A DNA stretch of 34,227 bases from VFMC01 sp039796935 (GTDB lineage: Bacteria; Actinomycetota; Acidimicrobiia; Acidimicrobiales; Ilumatobacteraceae): the NCBI GenBank assembly GCA_039796935.1, contig JBDKIV010000089.1, forward strand, positions 1 to 34,227, written 5' to 3'. The position numbers were made by a program, and so were the translations under genes. Below are positions 30,206 through 34,227 of this stretch, in pieces (the first letter of the stretch is position 1; each line of letters opens with the position of its first letter). The notes beneath the pieces were generated by a model that did no database searches, was not told where the DNA came from, and worked only from the letters and a program-made list of their open reading frames with translations.

Positions 30206-31435
30206 ATGTCGCACCTGTCGAACGTCTGGTTTCGAGTGACGGATCTCGAGGTCGAGCGCGGCGAGGGCTGCTGGGTCACCACCACGACCGGAGAGCGGTA
30301 CCTCGATTTCGCTGCGGGCATCGCCGTCAACTCCACGGGTCACTCGCATCCGGCAGTGGTGGCGGCGATCGCTGCTCAGGCCGAGCGGTTCATCCATGCC
30401 CAGGTGAACGTGTTCCGCCACGACCTGCTCGAGCCGTTGGCCAGCAAGCTCGCCGACATCACCCCGGTCGGGATCGAGCGGTTCTTCTTCGCGAACTCCG
30501 GTGCCGAGATCACCGAGGCGGCGGTCAAGTTGGCCAAGCAGGCCACCAAGCGACCGCACGTGGTGGTGTTCAGCGGGAGCTTCCACGGGCGTACCCACAT
30601 GGCGATGGCGATGACGACGTCGAAGACGAGTTATCGGGCGGGTCATGCGCCGCTGCCCGCCGGTGTGTTCGTCGCCCCGTACCCCGATCCGTTGGCGGCG
30701 GATGCCGATGCCGAGGTGGCGCGGGCGTTGGACGGGTTCGATCATCTGCTCAAGTCGATGACGGCGCCCGACGAGACGGCGGCGGTGATCCTCGAGCCGG
30801 TGCTGGGCGAGGGCGGGTACATCCCGGCGCCTCCGGCGTTCGTGCACGGCATCGTCGAACGCTGTCGTGCCCACGGGATCCTGTTCATCGCCGACGAGGT
30901 CCAGAGTGGTTTCGGGCGTACCGGCAGGCTGTTCGCGGTCGAGCACTACGGCATTCGCCCCGACATCATCTGCATGGCGAAGGGCATTGCGAGCGGGTTC
31001 CCGTTCGCTGCGCTCGGTACCCGGGCCGAGCTCGACGATGCCTGGCCGACGGGTAGCCACGGCGGGACCTACGGCGGTAACCCGATGGGGTGTGCTGCTG
31101 CGCTGGCGACCATCCAGTTGATGGAGGAGCCCGCGTTCTTGGGCAATGTCGAGGCTCGTGGCGAGCAGTTGCGCGACGGCCTTCGTGCGTTGCAGGCCGA
31201 CCACGACGTGATCGTGCAGGTGCGTGGTCTGGGTCTGATGAACGGTGTCGAGTTCCGCGACGCGGCGCGGGTTGCCGCCGTCACGCGTCACTGTTTGGAC
31301 GAGGGCCACCTCATCCTCATGAACGCCGGCACGTATGCCCGGACGTTGCGGTGGATGCCGCCGTTGATCGTCAACGAGTACGAGATCGACCAGGCGCTCG
31401 CGGCGTTCCGCGCCGCGTTGCAGGCGACAGCCTGA
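30206..31435 (+). CDS. Class III aminotransferase, GABA/omega-amino acid type
   Basis: A 409-aa PLP transaminase. YLDFAAGIAVNSTGHSHPAV is the N-terminal motif; FFFANSGAEITEAAVKLAKQ the phosphate-binding block; FSGSFHGRTHMAMAMTTSK the cofactor-stacking block; ILEPVLGEGGYIPAP and LFIADEVQSGFGRTGRLFA include the catalytic Asp; K259 in CMAKGIASGFPFAALG binds PLP; GGTYGGNPMGCAAALATI completes it. Closest in pattern to 4-aminobutyrate and related omega-aminotransferases, so it probably converts a terminal amine to a semialdehyde. A MarR regulator starts 3 bases after the stop, so both are in one operon and MarR likely controls the transaminase. Confidence 0.9.
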   Translation: MSHLSNVWFRVTDLEVERGEGCWVTTTTGERYLDFAAGIAVNSTGHSHPAVVAAIAAQAERFIHAQVNVFRHDLLEPLASKLADITPVGIERFFFANSGAEITEAAVKLAKQATKRPHVVVFSGSFHGRTHMAMAMTTSKTSYRAGHAPLPAGVFVAPYPDPLAADADAEVARALDGFDHLLKSMTAPDETAAVILEPVLGEGGYIPAPPAFVHGIVERCRAHGILFIADEVQSGFGRTGRLFAVEHYGIRPDIICMAKGIASGFPFAALGTRAELDDAWPTGSHGGTYGGNPMGCAAALATIQLMEEPAFLGNVEARGEQLRDGLRALQADHDVIVQVRGLGLMNGVEFRDAARVAAVTRHCLDEGHLILMNAGTYARTLRWMPPLIVNEYEIDQALAAFRAALQATA

Positions 31436-31438
31436 CCC

Positions 31439-31876
31439 ATGCCTCGCCTCGACGCAGAGCGCATCGCGCTGTTGCGTTCGTTGAGTTCGACGACGGTGTC
31501 GATCAACCGGCAGATCGACGAGTCGTTGATGGACGAGTTCGATCTGCCCCTGGCCTGGTTCGAGGTGATGGCCGCCCTGCAGCGCAACGGTGGTTCGTTG
31601 CGGGTGAGCGATCTGTGCCGCGAGCTCGACGAGTTGCCGTCCAGCCTGTCACGCCGACTCGACCGCATGGTCGAGTCGGATCTGGTCGAGCGGCAGGCAT
31701 CGCCGCTGCCGACCGATCGCCGTGCGGTCACGGTGCACCTCACGCGCGAGGGCCGCAGTTTCTGGAGGGACGCGAACGTGGTCTATCGACGCGCGGTGCA
31801 GCGATCGTTCGCGCAGGTGGTGACCGACTCGGACATCGTGGCGCTGCAGCGGTTGTTGGCGAAGCTGAGTCGCTGA
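31439..31876 (+). CDS. MarR-family transcriptional regulator
   Basis: A 145-aa winged-helix regulator. INRQIDESLMDEFDLPLAWFEVM is the dimerisation-to-H2 segment; GGSLRVSDLCRELDELPSSL and SRRLDRMVESDLVERQASP form the helix-turn-helix; DRRAVTVHLTREGRSFW is the beta wing with the family's D-x-R motif. It binds DNA as a dimer and usually releases it on binding a small phenolic or acyl ligand. It starts 3 bases after the transaminase stop. Possible targets include the 18-base palindrome in the fadD promoter and its own operon promoter; neither is shown. It ends 21 bases before the convergent fadD stop. Confidence 0.92.
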   Translation: MPRLDAERIALLRSLSSTTVSINRQIDESLMDEFDLPLAWFEVMAALQRNGGSLRVSDLCRELDELPSSLSRRLDRMVESDLVERQASPLPTDRRAVTVHLTREGRSFWRDANVVYRRAVQRSFAQVVTDSDIVALQRLLAKLSR

Positions 31877-31897
31877 GACCGCTGGCCGGCGGCTCGG

Positions 31898-33715
31898 TCA
31901 GTCGAGCCCGGCGTACATCGCCTCGATCTCGTCGGCGTAGCGGGCGTTCACACCGCGCCGCTTGAGCTTGGAGGTCGGTGTGAGCATGTCGCTGTCGGGC
32001 AGCCACTCTTCGCCGATCAGGGTGAACTTCTTGATCTGTTCGACCTGGGCGAACTGCTTGTTGACCTCGTCGATGCCGGCTTGGACCTCGGCGAGCACCT
32101 CGGGGTCGGTGGCCAGTTGTGCCGGTGTTGCGCCGTCTCGGCCGTGGGTCCTCGCCCACACGGCGGCCGCCTCGGGGTCGAGCACGAGGATCGCCGAGAT
32201 GAACTTGCGGTTGTCACCGATGGCCGCCGCCTGCCCGATGAGCGGGATCGTCTTGAGCGCTGCTTCGAGGTTGGCCGGGCTGATGTTCTTGCCGCCCGAG
32301 GTGATGATGAGTTCCTTCTTGCGGTCGACGATGCGGACGTATCCGGCGTCGTCCATGACGCCGATGTCGCCGCTGTGGAGCCAGCCGTCGATGATCGTCT
32401 CGGCGGTCTTGTCGGGCTGCTTGAGGTAGCCCTGGAACACGTTGCCGCCACGGCAGATGATCTCACCGTCGTCGGCGATGCGGACTTCGCACCCGGGGAT
32501 CTCCTGGCCGACCGAGCCGGGCATGTTGGCCTTCGGGCTCCAGTTCATCGGGCCGCTCGATTCGCTCATGCCGTAGATCTCGCTGAGTGGCACGCCGACG
32601 GCGTTGAACCACTCGAGCACGGGCCGCGGGATGGGTGCTGCGCCGGTGACACCGATCTCGAGCTGGTCGAGGCCGACCAGTCCGCGCACCGTGGTGAAGG
32701 CCATGGCGTCGAGGAACGCCCAGGTGTCGAGCTGCTCCTGGGTGGCGGTGCCGTGGCGCTGGGCGTCCTTGATGGCGAGCGCTGCGGCAACGCCTTCGTC
32801 GAACTTGGCCTTTCGTTCGGGGTCGGCGGCGAGCGCGGCGTTCACGCCGTTGTAGATCTTTTCCCAGACTCGCGGCACACCGAACAGGATCTGCGGCTTG
32901 ACGGCGCCCAGGTAGGCGGTGAGCTGGTTGGGGTCGGGGCAGCAGTAGACGTCGTAGCCGAGGATCGATGCCTGGTAGTGGCTCATCATGCGCTCGGCGA
33001 TGTGGGCCATCGGGAGGTAGCTGACGGTGCGCTTGCCGACGAAGCTGTCGAAGTCGATGCATCGGCGGAGCGACTCGACCGTGTAGACGACGTTGTACTG
33101 GCTGATCATCACACCCTTCGGCGGGCCCGTGGTGCCGCTCGTGTAGATGAGGGTGGCGATGTCGTCGGGCGAGGTGTCGGCGGCGAGTTGCGCGAGGTCG
33201 GCCGTGCCGTGGGTCATCAGCTCGGCTGCCGGGCGGACGCCGGCGGGGAGTTCGGCGGGCGGGTCGATGACGAAGATGTGCTGCAGCGCCGGGAGTTCGT
33301 GGCGCACGGTGAGGAGGCGATCGAGGAATCCGGCGTCTTCGACGATGGCGATCTCGGCTTCGGCGTGGTGGGCGAGGTACTGGACCTCTTCGGGCGACGA
33401 CGAGTTGTAGATGCTGACGGGGGTGGCGCGCAGGAACTGTGCAGCGAGGTCGAGCCAGTGGAAGTCGGGACGGTTGCGCATCATCAGCAGGACGCGCTCG
33501 CCGGGGTGGACGTCGTGGGCCTGGAGGCCGGCTGCGGCTTTGGCGACCTGGTCGGCCATGTCGGCGAAGGTCCACGTGTTCCAGGTGCCCGGTTCGGTGC
33601 CCATCGAGTGGAGGGCGGGCTGGCTGCCGTGGGCGGCGACGAGGTCGAGGAAACGCTTGGGGCCGGTGAGCCCGGTGACGACGGCGTCGAGTTCAGCGAT
33701 GGAGTTGGTTGCCAT
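31898..33715 (-). CDS. fadD: Long-chain acyl-CoA ligase (AMP-forming)
   Basis: A 605-aa ANL-superfamily enzyme of the FadD15/AMP-dependent synthetase type. P-loop TSGTTGPPKG at 192-201; VSYLPMAHIAERM (family-typical); GAAPIPRPVLEWFNAVGVPL; IYGMSESSGPMNWSP (A5 motif); GWLHSGDIG (A7) and VRIVDRKKELIITSGGKNIS with LEAAL (A8-A10). It activates a carboxylic acid, probably a fatty or aryl acid, to its CoA thioester through an acyl-AMP. The start is ATG 33715. On the minus strand a GACAAT hexamer is 6 bases upstream, and an 18-base palindrome sits directly before it. Divergent from a thiolase gene, so acyl activation and thiolysis could share control. Confidence 0.92.
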   Translation of the reverse strand: MATNSIAELDAVVTGLTGPKRFLDLVAAHGSQPALHSMGTEPGTWNTWTFADMADQVAKAAAGLQAHDVHPGERVLLMMRNRPDFHWLDLAAQFLRATPVSIYNSSSPEEVQYLAHHAEAEIAIVEDAGFLDRLLTVRHELPALQHIFVIDPPAELPAGVRPAAELMTHGTADLAQLAADTSPDDIATLIYTSGTTGPPKGVMISQYNVVYTVESLRRCIDFDSFVGKRTVSYLPMAHIAERMMSHYQASILGYDVYCCPDPNQLTAYLGAVKPQILFGVPRVWEKIYNGVNAALAADPERKAKFDEGVAAALAIKDAQRHGTATQEQLDTWAFLDAMAFTTVRGLVGLDQLEIGVTGAAPIPRPVLEWFNAVGVPLSEIYGMSESSGPMNWSPKANMPGSVGQEIPGCEVRIADDGEIICRGGNVFQGYLKQPDKTAETIIDGWLHSGDIGVMDDAGYVRIVDRKKELIITSGGKNISPANLEAALKTIPLIGQAAAIGDNRKFISAILVLDPEAAAVWARTHGRDGATPAQLATDPEVLAEVQAGIDEVNKQFAQVEQIKKFTLIGEEWLPDSDMLTPTSKLKRRGVNARYADEIEAMYAGLD

Positions 33716-33721
33716 CTCACG

Positions 33722-33727
33722 ATTGTC
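33722..33727 (-). promoter_or_regulatory. -10-like GACAAT for fadD
   Basis: GACAAT on the minus strand is 6 bases upstream of ATG 33715, one mismatch from the TANNNT pattern seen at other genes. Confidence 0.35.
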
Positions 33728-33729
33728 TC

Positions 33730-33747
33730 ATGTGCCGACCGGCACAT
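33730..33747. promoter_or_regulatory. 18-base palindrome, candidate fadD operator
   Basis: ATGTGCCGACCGGCACAT has perfect 8-base arms (ATGTGCCG and CGGCACAT) around AC. It lies between the putative -10 of fadD and where a -35 would be, the usual place for a dimeric repressor. TetR- or MarR-type factors are candidates; none is assigned. Confidence 0.5.
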
Positions 33748-33839
33748 CGAACCGTCCCCGGGGTCTTCGGTGTCGATCTGCCCCGGCCAGGTCTGATTCG
33801 GTCTCCGGTTTGGGTGGGGCGTCGAGTTGGCAGCACACT

Positions 33840-33851
33840 GGACGTACGTCC
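33840..33851. promoter_or_regulatory. 12-base palindrome upstream of thiolase
   Basis: GGACGTACGTCC is a perfect 12-base palindrome 32 bases before the thiolase start, right after CACACT (33834-33839), a possible -10. It may be an operator; chance is not excluded in such GC-rich sequence. Confidence 0.35.
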
Positions 33852-33883
33852 GTCATCTCGACGTCCGACCCGAGGAGCCATCC

Positions 33884-34227
33884 ATGACCACTGCAGTCAT
33901 CGTCGACGCCATTCGTACCCCGCTCGGCAAGCGCAACGGCAAGCTCAAGGACTGGCATCCGGTCGATCTGGCCGCCCAGACGCTGAAGGCGCTGGTCGAT
34001 CGCACGGGCATCGATCCGGGTCTCGTCGAGGACGTGATCATGGGGTGTGTGATGCAGGTGGGCGAGCAGGGCGTCAACGTCGGCCGCAACGCCGTGTTGG
34101 CTGCCGGTTGGCCCGAGGACGTGCCCGGCACCACCATCGACCGTCAGTGCGGTTCGAGCCAGCAGTCGGCCCACTTTGCTGCGCAGGGTGTGATCGCCGG
34201 TGCGTACGACGTGGTCGTGGCTGCCGG
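33884..34227 (+). CDS. Acetyl-CoA acetyltransferase (thiolase), 3'-truncated by window
   Basis: The first 114 residues of a thiolase. TTAVIVDAIRTPLGKRNGKL is the N-terminal strand and loop; DVIMGCVMQVGEQGVNVGRN is typical; C89 in DRQCGSSQQSAHFAAQGV is the acyl-accepting active-site cysteine (family form is QCxSSxQA). The catalytic His and second Cys lie beyond the window. It cleaves 3-ketoacyl-CoA or condenses acetyl-CoA in beta-oxidation. Start ATG 33884 has the ribosome-binding site GAGGAG about 8 bases upstream, so this transcript has a leader, unlike most neighbours. Divergent from the acyl-CoA ligase gene with a 168-base gap that contains the two palindromes. Confidence 0.93.
   Translation, partial: MTTAVIVDAIRTPLGKRNGKLKDWHPVDLAAQTLKALVDRTGIDPGLVEDVIMGCVMQVGEQGVNVGRNAVLAAGWPEDVPGTTIDRQCGSSQQSAHFAAQGVIAGAYDVVVAA

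Noticed and set aside
31439..31876. MarR gene as part of a toxin-antitoxin pair
   Set aside because: It follows a full-length transaminase in an operon; no toxin-sized partner is present.

Overview
The window is a gene-dense, high-GC chromosomal segment. Typical lines are roughly two-thirds G+C, GTG starts are common, and the gene content is of a free-living heterotrophic actinobacterium: F420/flavin luciferase-like oxidoreductases, a cytochrome P450, a DUF222-HNH protein, DUF2252, DUF1003 next to a soluble MgtE-N/CBS protein, a PLDc_N-SHOCT protein, FadD and thiolase. The overall flavour suggests Acidimicrobiia (Ilumatobacter-like). That placement is inference; no phylogenetic marker was compared. 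No rRNA, CRISPR array, transposase, integrase or prophage gene is visible.

Layout. (1) Bases 1-890 are only about half G+C and hold the 3' end of a TadE-like gene, a DUF3566 membrane protein and tRNA-Ile(GAT). Composition changes abruptly just after the tRNA. (2) Bases 1036-3181, plus strand: a 44-aa membrane peptide translationally coupled to a Rossmann-fold dehydrogenase-like protein, then an alpha/beta hydrolase. (3) Bases 3221-8137, minus strand: DUF1003 and MgtE-N/CBS pair, then a molybdopterin oxidoreductase co-transcribed with an LLM oxidoreductase. (4) Bases 8401-11116, plus strand: D-aminoacylase-type amidohydrolase, haloalkane-dehalogenase-like hydrolase and an overlapping zinc-ribbon protein. 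(5) Bases 11270-18249: membrane proteins, DUF2252, a second LLM oxidoreductase, tRNA-Ala(TGC), a channel-like membrane protein and a zinc alcohol dehydrogenase. (6) Bases 18422-25214: acyltransferase-SGNH protein, SpoU/TrmH methyltransferase, class III aminotransferase, DUF222-HNH, DUF6159 membrane protein. (7) Bases 25298-34227: P450, hydroxy-amine kinase/phospholyase fusion, P450-type ferredoxin reductase, GABA-type transaminase with a MarR regulator, acyl-CoA ligase and a truncated thiolase. Region 7 reads as a possible route for oxidising amino or hydroxyamino compounds to acyl-CoA intermediates.

Two window-wide patterns stand out. First, at least twelve start codons have a TANNNT hexamer 6-8 bases upstream and no Shine-Dalgarno sequence, which points to leaderless transcripts and fixes several starts. 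Second, many gene ends carry short tandem arrays (periods 11, 14, 18 or 19) in which the stop codon itself is inside the repeat. Because 11 and 14 are not multiples of three, successive copies place TGA in all three frames. Three convergent gene pairs also overlap by 23-31 bases at their 3' ends.
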